Position numbers and translations under genes: made by a program. 64,000 nt of DNA from CAYJAZ01 sp964371865 (GTDB lineage Bacteria > Desulfobacterota > Desulfovibrionia > Desulfovibrionales > Desulfovibrionaceae): positions 16,938 through 80,937 of the forward strand of contig CAYJOR010000005.1 in the NCBI GenBank assembly GCA_964371865.1, written 5' to 3'. Shown piece by piece: positions 9,227 to 18,540 of the stretch. Position 1 is the stretch's first letter; every line of letters begins with the position of its first letter. The notes under the pieces were generated by a model. That model worked only from the letters and a program-made list of their open reading frames with translations, made no database searches and was not told the origin of the DNA.

Positions 9227-10417
9227 ATGAAAAACTGTATTCTGTGGGTTATTGCACTTAGCCTATGCCTACAAACTACAGTATTTGCAAATTCTAACAA
9301 TAAAACTGTGGTGGAACAAATGCTGGCAATCGTTAACGAAAAAGCCCTTGTTTCACCACAAATTTTATTGGAAAATGAGTTTAATCAAATACTAAATCCT
9401 ACAAGTGCGGATATAAATAACTTTTTAACCACTTTCGATAAATGGGCTTCTTGGACATCTAAAGAAGATCATCTTCTAAATGCCGATGTAAACCGTATGT
9501 ATAATAGCGGAATTGGTTTAGAGGTGATAAAAAGTAAAAATAATAAGCTTGTATGTATCCCTTATCCTAATAAGCCGGCTGCAAATGCTGGAATATTGGA
9601 AAACGATATCCTTGTAAATGTTGATACCTATACTGTAACAGACGTTTCCCTCGCTGATATTGCTGTTCTTGTGCGTGGAGAAAAAAATACTGTTGTCGAT
9701 ATTACCGTTCAACGAGGCGAAGAGCTGCTTACCTATAAAGTGAAAAGAGAGAATTTATCACCGGCTGAGCCTGAATTCTATCAGCATGATGGATTTGCAC
9801 GCATAAGAATTTGGTATTTTGAAAAAAATACGAAAGAAAAATTTAGAACACTCCTTAAAAAGGTTGGAAATCAACCGCTTGTTATAGATTTACGTGGAAA
9901 TAGTGGTGGAAGTCTTGTATCTGGTTTAAGCTGTGCTTCTGAATTTTTGCCTAAAAATACTCTTCTAAGTATTGCGCAAAAACGTACTGATATAACAAGT
10001 GAATTAAGCCGCACTCGTTCCGCCGAGAATGGAAAATATTTCGATATAACCCCTCTCTATATTTGGCAAAATGAATTAACTGCAAGTGCCGCAGAAGCTT
10101 TTACTGCTGCTTTAGTGGATAATCATAGAGCTGTTTCTGTGGGGCTTTATTCTTTTGGAAAATCTTTTGCTCAAAGTGTTTTCTCTATTGAGAGAAATAC
10201 CCTCACAATTACTACAGAGCGTCTTATGTCACCAAAAGGCGTATCTTGGGCTTCTACAGGTTTACAACCTACGTATTTTTGTGATGTTGATACATTAGAT
10301 GAATTTATATCAAAAACAAGCAATAATTTAAGAAATCCATATAATAGTAGCGATGAAATTGAACATCTAAATCCTACTGAATATGAAATAATGAATAGTT
10401 TGCAAAACTTTCAGTAA
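9227..10417 (+). CDS. S41 family tail-specific (C-terminal processing) protease
   Basis: 396 residues with a signal peptide (cleavage near VFANS). A PDZ-like region lies at about 85-170 (GIGLEVIKSKNNKLVCI, AGILENDILVNVD). The S41 core shows VIDLRGNSGGSLVSG, the catalytic Ser in ELTASAAEAF (near residue 285) and the catalytic Lys in YSFGKSFAQ (near 311), so it should be an active Ser/Lys endopeptidase in the periplasm. GGAG overlapping the end of the upstream lipoprotein gene shows coupling. It is the last gene of the operon. A dedicated protease here hints at processing of one of the lipoproteins or of the vWA protein, which is inference. Confidence 0.88.
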   Translation: MKNCILWVIALSLCLQTTVFANSNNKTVVEQMLAIVNEKALVSPQILLENEFNQILNPTSADINNFLTTFDKWASWTSKEDHLLNADVNRMYNSGIGLEVIKSKNNKLVCIPYPNKPAANAGILENDILVNVDTYTVTDVSLADIAVLVRGEKNTVVDITVQRGEELLTYKVKRENLSPAEPEFYQHDGFARIRIWYFEKNTKEKFRTLLKKVGNQPLVIDLRGNSGGSLVSGLSCASEFLPKNTLLSIAQKRTDITSELSRTRSAENGKYFDITPLYIWQNELTASAAEAFTAALVDNHRAVSVGLYSFGKSFAQSVFSIERNTLTITTERLMSPKGVSWASTGLQPTYFCDVDTLDEFISKTSNNLRNPYNSSDEIEHLNPTEYEIMNSLQNFQ

Positions 10418-10720
10418 ACTATGCTTCTAAATTAATTCTTTTTTATTTAAGTTGTGTATGTTTATATACACGCTTTTCGTAAAAAATGACTTATTACTTA
10501 CTAAAGTGACAAAACTACTTAATTTAGAAATACACTCTAGATAGTGTCGTCAAAATATGAATTTTCGCATTATATCAAAAAGATAAAAGTGATTTGAAAG
10601 AATTTATAAAACATAAATGACCGAGAAACACTTGAAATCTGACACAGAAATAAGCGGAAAATTGATTTTGTCGACACTATCTAGTTTATAAAAGCAAAAA
10701 ACAGCAAGGTAGGAAATTTT
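10418..10720. other. Gene-free interval with MITE-like element
   Basis: No ORF of note. It contains, from left to right, a segment related to 1160-1240 (GTATGTTTATATACA block and AATTTAGAAATACACTCTA at 10521-10539), and then the 148-bp inverted-repeat element at 10537-10684. CTAAATTAATTCTTTT at about 10427-10442 also occurs after the gene ending at 58165. AGGA (10710-10713) is the ribosome site of the next gene. Confidence 0.5.
10537..10684. mobile_element. 148-bp MITE-like element with 20-bp terminal inverted repeats
   Basis: Left end CTAGATAGTGTCGTCAAAAT (10537-10556) and right end ATTTTGTCGACACTATCTAG (10665-10684) are inverted copies with one mismatch in 20. If the outermost CTAG on each side is a target duplication, the true inverted repeat is 16 bp and the target is the CTAG-type site used by some IS5-family elements. 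The interior (about 108 bp) is AT-rich and non-coding. No transposase is present and no second copy was seen in the window. Confidence 0.55.
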
Positions 10721-13700
10721 ATGTCTAATATTAAAAAATTGCAATTTTTCGCAGCAATTTTTCTTTCTTTTTTCTTTTCTACAGGATTCTTTGGGGGCGA
10801 TTCCCCTGAAGATGCAGTAAAGGATATTTATACTGCTCTAGAAAATAACGATTCAAAACTTTTTATCTCTCGTGTCCCAAAAGAGTATTGGATGTCACTC
10901 ACTCCAGTCCTTGACAAAAAGAACTTTGAAGGAATATCCAACTTTGCAGAAGTTATACTCAATAAGAGAGAAAACCGTTCAGTTTATTCAGATTTTGCAA
11001 GAAATAGAGATTCAGAAAAAGCAAAGCAAAATTTTCTTAATCAAAATCAAATTATTTTTTCAGAATTAGTATCAAGCGGAGAAATGGCAAATTTTGCACG
11101 CTCTGCATCTATGCCATCTATTACATTTGCGCCTGAATTTTTAGAAGATTTAGAGTATAAAGATATTGATAACGGAAAAGGAAATAAAGTAGTAGCTACT
11201 TCTATAACTCTTCAAAGTGGTCAAAAATCTTCACTTGCTTTTATTGAAATTGAAGATAAGTGGTTACTTCTTGGTCAAGGTGGTAACAATAAAGCTGCCG
11301 CTGATTTAGCAGTTGCAAATAAAACATCTATCTACTCTAAAATAAAAGAGCTTGAAGAACGCAATAAAAGAATTTCAGACCTTAAAGATTTAATAGGCAA
11401 ACAGTACGAAGATATAATAAAACTTGTCAAAGACGGAAAAGAAAAAAAAGCAGCTGAAAACTTCACTACTATTTTTCACTTAATGAATACAGATGACTTT
11501 GATACTATTTCATTTGATACCACCGATTCCCCTATAAGTTTAAACTCCCCAGAAGTATGGAATTCTATTGAAAGATTCATGATGCAACATGATAAAATTT
11601 ATACTCCTGAAGCTTTAGCAGAATTTCAAAGTTCAGTTGAAAGTGATTTATCAGAAAACAAAATGTTTGTAGACTCCATTAGTACTATCTCACAAACAAG
11701 TGAGCTTTTATGGAAAGATAAAAACTACGCAATTGCAAAGACAACCGACTCCTCAATATTTGCTGAATCAGCAGAAGAAAAAGAAGCTCTTAAAAATATT
11801 TGGCTAGAATCAAATACTACCCCTGATAACTATTATGTAATATACTCTCTTTATCGCAAAGAAAATGACTTTTGGGTAATAAAATCTTTTGTTGCAGAAA
11901 TTTATGAAAAAGGTCGCCTAGACCGTGTAAACTATATTTCGCCATCATTCTCTTTTCAGCCAAAGTTTACCTTTACAGCTGAAGAATTTATCACTGAATT
12001 AGCTAAACGTTATTCCGCCCTTGAAAAAAGTGCAAAACTAACCGCTGAAAATGAAGAAAAATGGAAAAAAGAGATAAGTACGTCTCTTGAAAGTATAAAT
12101 AAAGCTATAACAGATAACAATAAGGAAGAATTATTAAAATATATCGACCTGGTAAATATAAATGCCGATAATGGAGATATTGAAGAAACAGCACAAAATA
12201 TTGTTGAATATAAAACTACACTAGATGAACACCTCAAAGATATAAAAAATATTGAGCTTCTTGGAACTTTTAATATAGATTATAAAAATTTACAAGAGTT
12301 ACGCTCTATTGTGTCTGTTAATGGTGACTACATCCTTCTTACGCGTGATAATCCCAATTCGCATTGGAAAGCCATTCGTCAAGCAAGTTTTGCCAAAGGT
12401 CTTGAACGTCCAGCCGACTGGGACGAGAAAATAGCAAAAAGAGTTGCAGAACTTGAAGAAATTGCACGCATCGAAGCTGAGAAAAAAGAAGAAATTCTAT
12501 CTAAAGTAACTCCTATAATAACAGCTAACATTAAAAATTTGACTCAAGCAGTGCAAGATAAAAATATTGAAGAATTTAGCAAGTATGTAGATGTAGATGC
12601 TCTTGTGTGGAATATCACTGACTCAGCGAAAGTAGTAGAAGAGCTCACTCAAAGAGTTGCTTCTACAATCACTTTTATAAGTAACTTCAATGATGCAATA
12701 ACAAGTGGAAAACCTATCTCTCGTTATGCTGATTTTTGGGATAAAACCCTATGGAGTGCACCAAAAATCGAACTTGTAGGAAGTGACGATTCAATTATAT
12801 CTGTAACTATAGCAAGCAAAGCAGAAAAGAAGTACACCCTTTTTGCTAAAAATGCAGATACTTACACTCTCATTGCTCTAGCTTCAGACAAATCAAGTTT
12901 TGATAGTAATGCTACTTCCTTTAGTGAAGTATGGCAAAACACTATAAAAAATTTCACTCCAAATAGTGATCAACAAGAACTCATTGAGCTTGTTACAGCT
13001 CTTAAAGAAAAAAATGGCGACAAAGCGGTTGAATTCATTGATTTCAACACCTTAACATCTTGGAATTATAATGATTATTACGGCAATTCTGAACAAGAAG
13101 CTTTTTATACACTTTTTCCGAATGACAGCCCAAATAATAAAGCAGATAAAAGTTCAGCTGCGTATAAAATGTCTAACTCAATAAGTGATGACGGTGCGTT
13201 TTTTGGTCTTACAGTATATGAGCTGGAACAAGCCAAGTATATAAAACTTGATTCAAATCTTTTCATATTAAGATATATCGATGATTTATTTTTCTTTAAA
13301 TCTGAAAATAATACTGTAAAGCTCAAAACCTATTTGAAAAATGTGGAAAAATATTCTGTTGATTCCTTTATCCGCAACTATCCCAATACCTACAAAACAA
13401 GAGCTGATATCGTTAAAGGTAGTCTTGAGCGCTTAGAGAAAAGATACGCTTCACGTTCTGTCAGCAAAAAAATGGTAGATTTTGCTAAAGTCGAATCAGC
13501 TGAATATAGTTTAGTTCAAGGCAATGGACGCTTTGAGTTAAAAGTAAAGCTAACCATTAGAAATACTTTCACTTCACCAATAATTGCAGACGACTTCTTC
13601 TTCTATTTCCAAGATAAAAATGGAAACAACTGGAATGATAATGTTTTCTATTCAGGAAATAACATTGAAATAGCTCCAAACAAAGCTATTATTATAGAAA

Positions 13701-14995
13701 AACAGCTATCACTTAATAAAGAAACTGTATACTTATTTGATAAAGTTAAAAAAGGTGAAATGCTCTTCTTTGTAGAGCCATATAAAGTTGTGTTCGGTAA
13801 CCTATACTTTAGACGATTCAATGAAAGCGAAGACATAAAAAAAGTAGGCGAAAACACATGGCAATACGCAAACTTTCCTTCGGCAAAAGTCATTAACGAC
13901 TGGAAAGCAGTAAGCAGAACTGAAAATGATGCTTTTTTGGAATCTGTAAAAGCTGATATCACTAAAAATTCACAAGCTTCTATTCCTTATGTAAACAAAA
14001 TATTCCAAGGTATCAACAATAAATTTGATAAATCTACAGGTACACTTTCCATTACAAATCCATACCCTAATGACATATACGTTAGATATCAAGTGGAACT
14101 ACTTGATAGTAACGATATCATTCTTGAAAGTGGCAGAATAAATGAATACATAGAAGCAAATGCTACTATTAATTATGATTTCAACAGCTACGGTTCTACA
14201 AAAAAACTTCTTCCTGCTGAAAATCAGAAACTTTCAATTGTGCTTGAAGAAGTTGACTTTCGTAATATGAACTTAAAAAAGGATCAGCCCTATAGTCACG
14301 GTGGCGTTGTGTTTCCTCAACTTTTCCAAGAGAGCCCCGTTTTATTCACACTTACAAAAGCTCAAGCTGAATCTTTTGAAATAGTTCAACCTGTAGAAAA
14401 ACTCACCCAAGAAGAACCAAAAAAAGAAGAAGCTAAGGAAGAAAAAGCTCCTAAAAACAAAGAAGAAATAGCAGAACCTAAAACTGAAGCTTCTGTAATT
14501 ACTTCTAGTGAAGATAGTGAAGCTAAAACAGAATCAGTTGAAGAAACAAATACCAAAAAAGAAGAAGCTCCAATTAATGAAAACCTTGTTGCTCCTGAAG
14601 CTAAGAAACCTGGTGTAGCAATCTTCATGGCTTACGAAAAAGATTCTCTTACTCTAAACGCTTTCACACCAGATACCAAAAATGATAGCGCAATTCAAAT
14701 CCTTGCTAAAAGTGCAAGTCCTCTCATCGCTATCAAGGTTGAAACAGTTGGGGGCACTGCCGGAAGTTGGAAAACTAAAGATGTTAAATCAAGCGCAATC
14801 GGCGTATTACTTGCACAAGTTGACGGAAAAGATATCAATCCAAGTGATTCATCATTTGAATTAGATATTACAAATCCTACCCTCATCAATCTTATACTAC
14901 AAGATAGTGCTAATGCTCTTACTGATAAGAAAAATCGAGTCCGTATCACCCTCTTCCATAAGGATGGTTCAAGACTTTACTCAGTTGTAAAGTAA
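10721..14995 (+). CDS. Giant secreted protein with repeated helical modules, function unknown
   Basis: 1424 residues. An N-terminal signal or anchor (ending near FFSTGFFGGD) is followed by SPEDAVKDIYTALENND, a pattern seen in DUF4878/NTF2-like lipoprotein domains. A related block recurs at least four times: IIKLVKDGKEKKAAENFTTI, LESINKAITDNNKEELLKYI, IKNLTQAVQDKNIEEFSKYV and IELVTALKEKNGDKAVEFID, each followed by a beta-rich half. Residues about 870-1220 look like beta-sandwich repeats. A Lys/Glu/Ala/Pro linker (about 1228-1285) precedes a C-terminal beta domain of about 135 residues. No enzyme motif was found. It has its own Shine-Dalgarno (AGGA) and sits 303 bp after the S41 protease gene, so whether it belongs to the envelope operon is unclear. 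A surface or periplasmic structural role is a guess. Confidence 0.7.
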   Translation: MSNIKKLQFFAAIFLSFFFSTGFFGGDSPEDAVKDIYTALENNDSKLFISRVPKEYWMSLTPVLDKKNFEGISNFAEVILNKRENRSVYSDFARNRDSEKAKQNFLNQNQIIFSELVSSGEMANFARSASMPSITFAPEFLEDLEYKDIDNGKGNKVVATSITLQSGQKSSLAFIEIEDKWLLLGQGGNNKAAADLAVANKTSIYSKIKELEERNKRISDLKDLIGKQYEDIIKLVKDGKEKKAAENFTTIFHLMNTDDFDTISFDTTDSPISLNSPEVWNSIERFMMQHDKIYTPEALAEFQSSVESDLSENKMFVDSISTISQTSELLWKDKNYAIAKTTDSSIFAESAEEKEALKNIWLESNTTPDNYYVIYSLYRKENDFWVIKSFVAEIYEKGRLDRVNYISPSFSFQPKFTFTAEEFITELAKRYSALEKSAKLTAENEEKWKKEISTSLESINKAITDNNKEELLKYIDLVNINADNGDIEETAQNIVEYKTTLDEHLKDIKNIELLGTFNIDYKNLQELRSIVSVNGDYILLTRDNPNSHWKAIRQASFAKGLERPADWDEKIAKRVAELEEIARIEAEKKEEILSKVTPIITANIKNLTQAVQDKNIEEFSKYVDVDALVWNITDSAKVVEELTQRVASTITFISNFNDAITSGKPISRYADFWDKTLWSAPKIELVGSDDSIISVTIASKAEKKYTLFAKNADTYTLIALASDKSSFDSNATSFSEVWQNTIKNFTPNSDQQELIELVTALKEKNGDKAVEFIDFNTLTSWNYNDYYGNSEQEAFYTLFPNDSPNNKADKSSAAYKMSNSISDDGAFFGLTVYELEQAKYIKLDSNLFILRYIDDLFFFKSENNTVKLKTYLKNVEKYSVDSFIRNYPNTYKTRADIVKGSLERLEKRYASRSVSKKMVDFAKVESAEYSLVQGNGRFELKVKLTIRNTFTSPIIADDFFFYFQDKNGNNWNDNVFYSGNNIEIAPNKAIIIEKQLSLNKETVYLFDKVKKGEMLFFVEPYKVVFGNLYFRRFNESEDIKKVGENTWQYANFPSAKVINDWKAVSRTENDAFLESVKADITKNSQASIPYVNKIFQGINNKFDKSTGTLSITNPYPNDIYVRYQVELLDSNDIILESGRINEYIEANATINYDFNSYGSTKKLLPAENQKLSIVLEEVDFRNMNLKKDQPYSHGGVVFPQLFQESPVLFTLTKAQAESFEIVQPVEKLTQEEPKKEEAKEEKAPKNKEEIAEPKTEASVITSSEDSEAKTESVEETNTKKEEAPINENLVAPEAKKPGVAIFMAYEKDSLTLNAFTPDTKNDSAIQILAKSASPLIAIKVETVGGTAGSWKTKDVKSSAIGVLLAQVDGKDINPSDSSFELDITNPTLINLILQDSANALTDKKNRVRITLFHKDGSRLYSVVK

Positions 14996-15025
14996 GTTTT
15001 TTTAGGATAAGAAGATTGATTATTT

Positions 15026-15115
15026 TCGAGAGGGGGAAACTACGTTTTTTGAAAAACGTGGTTTCCCCCTCTCGAGCGTAGAACGAGTTCTCTCCCCCTT
15101 CCTTAAAAAACAATT
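15026..15115. repeat. Family-1 palindromic repeat, copy A
   Basis: The core palindrome runs 15026-15075, with arms TCGAGAGGGGGAAAC and GTTTCCCCCTCTCGA around an inner ACGTTTTTTGAAAAACGT. It is followed by the outer right arm (CCCCCTTCCTTAAAAAAC, 15095-15112). It lies 30 bp after the stop of the giant protein gene and could act as a transcript end or 3' stabiliser. No clean U-run follows, so REP-like is the safer description. Confidence 0.75.
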
Positions 15116-15227
15116 ACTTATGCCTTAGATTGTTCCATTGAATGGGATTATATGTTATAATACTACCTCCCCCAAAAGCTCCAAAGCTGAATAACGTGAA
15201 AAATATTTAAATTTTGCAACTTTTTTC

Positions 15228-15256
15228 TTGACTGTAAAAATTCATTTGTCTAATAT
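15228..15256 (+). promoter_or_regulatory. Sigma-70 promoter of cstA
   Basis: TTGACT (15228-15233), a 17-base spacer and TAATAT (15251-15256) give a near-consensus sigma-70 promoter reading into cstA, with a leader of about 50 bases. Confidence 0.65.
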
Positions 15257-15312
15257 AACTTTTTTTGACTCTAGCGAAAGCAGAGAGCAATGACTTTTTG
15301 AGGGGGATTGAG

Positions 15313-16944
15313 ATGAATGGTGCAATTTTACTAGCAATCGCAGGTGTTATCCTTTTGGTTGCTTACTTTGTGTATGGCTCTTATCTTGAAAGAGTTTGGG
15401 GTGTTGATACAAATCGAACAACTCCGGCACATGATTTAAAAGATGGCGTGGATTATGTTCCTGCATCAAAAGCGGTTTTATTTGGTCACCAATTTGCATC
15501 TATTGCTGGTGCGGGCCCGATTAACGGACCTATTATCGCAGCAATGTTTGGTTGGTTGCCTGTATTACTTTGGATTTTGGTTGGTGGTATTTTCTTCGGT
15601 GCGGTGCAGGATTTTGCATCTATGTACGCATCAGTAAGAAATGAAGGTAAAACTATCAGTGTTTTGATTGAAAAATATATTGGTAGAGCCGGTAAGGTAT
15701 TCTTCCTTTTATTTATTTGGCTTTTCTGTATTCTTGTTATTGCTGCTTTTGCTGACATCGTAGCAGGAACATTCAACGGATTTGTCAATGGTGAAACAAA
15801 TGTTGCAGGTGCAGCAACAGCAAGTACATCTATTATATTTATTGTATTCGCTGTATTACTTGGTGTTCTATTCAGAAAATCGAATTTTAGTTCAGCAATG
15901 CAATGTGCTATAGCAATCAGCGTTTTGGTTGTTGCACTTTACATTGGTATTTCAAGCCCAATTTTTGCTGATAAATCTACTTGGTTAGTATTTACATTCG
16001 TATATATTTTCGTAGCATCAGTTCTTCCTGTTTGGTTATTATTGCAACCACGCGATTTCTTGAACTCATTCCTCTTACTTGCAATGCTGCTTGCTGCTTT
16101 TGTTGGCATATTAGTTGCTCAACCTGCTATGAATCTACCTGTATTTACAGGAATTGTTGTTAAGGGTCAATATATTTTCCCAATGCTTTTTGTTACTGTT
16201 GCTTGCGGTGCTATTTCTGGATTCCACGCATTGGTATCATCAGGAACATCATCAAAGCAAGTAAACAATGAAAAAGATATGAAACTCATCAGCTTTGGTG
16301 GTATGCTATTGGAATCATTCCTAGCTGTTATTGCTCTTGTTTGTGTTGGCGCACTTGCTACATCAACATCAATGCCACAAGGAACACCTCCGGTTGTATT
16401 TGCTAATGCACTTGCAGGATTCTTAGCTCAAGTTGGTTTACCGACTGAAACTGTGTTTACACTTATTACTCTTGCTATTTCTGCATTTGCACTTACTTCA
16501 CTAGATTCAGTTGCACGTATTGGTAGACTTGCATTCCAAGAATTATTCCATAGTGAAGAAGGTTTATTCCGTATATTAAGCTCAAACTTCTTTGCAACAT
16601 TCATCACACTAGCTCTTGGACTTGCGCTAACACTTGGTGGGTATCAAAGTATTTGGCCTTTATTCGGCTCAGCTAATCAGCTTCTTGCTGCGCTTGCACT
16701 TATTGCTCTTTCAGTGTTCTTAGAAAAAACAGGTAGAAAGAATTTCATGCTTGGTATTCCTATGTACTCAATGTTGCTTATTACTGTAACATCATTATGT
16801 ATGCTTATCTATTCTAATATTATGAAACTCTCAGCCGGCACAGCAACCTTTGCTACAAATGGCTTACAACTAGTTTTTGCTATTCTACTTTTAGCATTGG
16901 GCGCAATTGTTGCAAAACAAAGCCTTAGCACAAAAAATAAATAG
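15313..16944 (+). CDS. cstA: Carbon starvation protein CstA family transporter
   Basis: 543 residues, the short CstA type. It is almost entirely membrane helices (15 or more) with the family signature GHQFASIAGAGPINGPIIAA after a short first helix, and VSSGTSSKQ in the middle. CstA proteins import peptides and, in enterobacteria, pyruvate. The ATG at 15313 is chosen because AGGGGG sits 6 bases before it and the first helix follows at once; the upstream in-frame TTG (15265) would fall too close to the promoter. It is a single-gene unit with its own promoter and terminator. The substrate in this organism cannot be told. Confidence 0.9.
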   Translation: MNGAILLAIAGVILLVAYFVYGSYLERVWGVDTNRTTPAHDLKDGVDYVPASKAVLFGHQFASIAGAGPINGPIIAAMFGWLPVLLWILVGGIFFGAVQDFASMYASVRNEGKTISVLIEKYIGRAGKVFFLLFIWLFCILVIAAFADIVAGTFNGFVNGETNVAGAATASTSIIFIVFAVLLGVLFRKSNFSSAMQCAIAISVLVVALYIGISSPIFADKSTWLVFTFVYIFVASVLPVWLLLQPRDFLNSFLLLAMLLAAFVGILVAQPAMNLPVFTGIVVKGQYIFPMLFVTVACGAISGFHALVSSGTSSKQVNNEKDMKLISFGGMLLESFLAVIALVCVGALATSTSMPQGTPPVVFANALAGFLAQVGLPTETVFTLITLAISAFALTSLDSVARIGRLAFQELFHSEEGLFRILSSNFFATFITLALGLALTLGGYQSIWPLFGSANQLLAALALIALSVFLEKTGRKNFMLGIPMYSMLLITVTSLCMLIYSNIMKLSAGTATFATNGLQLVFAILLLALGAIVAKQSLSTKNK

Positions 16945-16966
16945 TAAACTTCAATGATTTTTCTAG

Positions 16967-17000
16967 AGACGCTTATCATTCATGGTAAGCGTCTTTTTTA
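16967..17000 (+). terminator. Rho-independent terminator of cstA
   Basis: AGACGCTTA (16967-16975) pairs perfectly with TAAGCGTCT (16986-16994), followed by a T-run. It starts 22 bases after the cstA stop. Confidence 0.88.
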
Positions 17001-17101
17001 TATTTTGTTTAAAAAGTAAAAAAATTAGCCCAATAATCTTTTCTTGCAAATGGGGGGGAATACTGATATAAGAGGAAATATTTTTGATAGATGGAGTTTT
17101 T

Positions 17102-18535
17102 ATGCGTGATTTTGAAGTAGTAATCGGATTGGAAGTACACGTTCAACTTGCAACAAAGACTAAACTTTTCTGCTCTTGCCCAAGATCTTTCGGACATGAT
17201 GCAAATACTTTGGTATGTGAAATCTGTGCCGGTATGCCAGGAGTTTTACCAAGTCCAAATAAGCAAGCGATTGAATTTGCTGTAAAAATGGGTCTTGCAA
17301 CTAACTGTACAATAAATAACAACTCATTCTTTGCACGTAAAAACTATTTTTATCCTGACTTACCAAGCGGTTATCAAATTTCTCAATTTGAAGCACCAAT
17401 TTGTACTGAAGGATTTTTAGAAGTTGAGACATCTAAAGGCAAGAAAAAACTTGGTATCACTAGAATCCATTTAGAAAATGATGCCGGAAAAAATATCCAC
17501 TCTCAAACAGAACCAAAAAGCTTTGTTGACTTAAATAGAGCCGGAACTCCACTTTGTGAAGTAGTAAGTGAACCGGATATGAGATCGCCGGAAGAAGCTT
17601 TGGCTTATTTGAAATCTTTATATTCTATTGTAGTCGGTTTAGGCCTCTGCGATGGTAACATGGAAGAAGGAAACTTCCGCTGTGATGCTAATATTTCTTT
17701 GCGCCCATTTGGTCAGGAAGAGTTTGGAACTCGTACTGAATTAAAAAACCTCAACTCTTTCAAAAATATACAAAAAGCTATTGAGTGCGAAATTGAAAGA
17801 CAAGAAGATATCCTTCTTGATGGCGGAACTATCACTCAAGAAACTCGTTTATATGATGTTGATAAAAACCGCACACTTAGTATGCGTAGCAAAGAAGAAG
17901 CGCAGGATTATAGATATTTCCCTGATCCTGACTTACTTCCACTCACAATAAATGAAGAAGATTTAGCCTACTGGATTGCAAATCAAGATGAACTCCCTGC
18001 TGATTGTAAAGCTCGCTACATGAGCGACTATAAACTTGTAGAAGCAGATGCAGAAAGATTATCATCAGATAAGAATCTAAAAGTGTTGTTTGAAGAATCT
18101 TTGAAATTACATAACAATCCTAAAAGATTAGCAAATTTTATTCAAGGCATGCTTATGCGTGAATTGAATACTCGTGAACTGCAAACCTCACAAATTCCTA
18201 TGAGCGTAGAAGCATTTGCAGAACTTGCTAAAATTGTAGATGATGATATGATTTCCTCTACAATTGCAAACGATATTTTTCCAGTAATATTTGAACAAAA
18301 TATCATGCCAAAACAATATGTTGAAGAGAAAGGACTCGCGCAAGTTTCTGACACTTCTGAAATTGATGCCGTACTTTTAGAAGTTATGGAAGCAAATCCA
18401 AAAGAAGTTGAAGAATTTAAAGGTGGAAAAACAAAGTTACAAGGCTTCTTTGTTGGTCAAGTAATGAAAAAAATGGCCGGAAAAGCAAATCCGGCATTAG
18501 TAAATAAAGCACTTGCACGCCTCATGCAAGGATAG
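17102..18535 (+). CDS. gatB: Aspartyl/glutamyl-tRNA amidotransferase subunit B
   Basis: 477 residues, the normal GatB length. It opens with VVIGLEVHVQLATKTKLFC, has the zinc-site cysteines (FCSCP and CEICAGMPG), FYPDLPSGYQISQFE, DLNRAGTPLCEVVSEPD and the C-terminal YqeY-like helical tail. GatB transfers the amide (made by GatA) to Glu-tRNA(Gln) or Asp-tRNA(Asn). ATG 17102 is preferred over the upstream TTG (17084) because GGAG lies just before it. No gatA or gatC is nearby. It is followed 5 bases later by the glycosyltransferase gene. Confidence 0.97.
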   Translation: MRDFEVVIGLEVHVQLATKTKLFCSCPRSFGHDANTLVCEICAGMPGVLPSPNKQAIEFAVKMGLATNCTINNNSFFARKNYFYPDLPSGYQISQFEAPICTEGFLEVETSKGKKKLGITRIHLENDAGKNIHSQTEPKSFVDLNRAGTPLCEVVSEPDMRSPEEALAYLKSLYSIVVGLGLCDGNMEEGNFRCDANISLRPFGQEEFGTRTELKNLNSFKNIQKAIECEIERQEDILLDGGTITQETRLYDVDKNRTLSMRSKEEAQDYRYFPDPDLLPLTINEEDLAYWIANQDELPADCKARYMSDYKLVEADAERLSSDKNLKVLFEESLKLHNNPKRLANFIQGMLMRELNTRELQTSQIPMSVEAFAELAKIVDDDMISSTIANDIFPVIFEQNIMPKQYVEEKGLAQVSDTSEIDAVLLEVMEANPKEVEEFKGGKTKLQGFFVGQVMKKMAGKANPALVNKALARLMQG

Positions 18536-18540
18536 GTTTC

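Larger units (their letters stand above)
14996..15312. other. Gene-free interval: family-1 repeat and cstA promoter
   Basis: Holds a full family-1 palindrome close after the upstream stop codon, then the cstA promoter and a short leader. The leader contains a small hairpin at 15269-15285 (CTCT...AGAG, closed by a GAAA tetraloop). Confidence 0.6.

Noticed and set aside
14386..14628. 80-codon Ser/Leu-rich minus frame
   Set aside because: Shadow of the Glu/Lys-rich linker of the giant protein.
15265..15312. TTG start extending CstA by 16 residues
   Set aside because: It lies 9 bases after the -10 element, and ATG 15313 has a strong Shine-Dalgarno.
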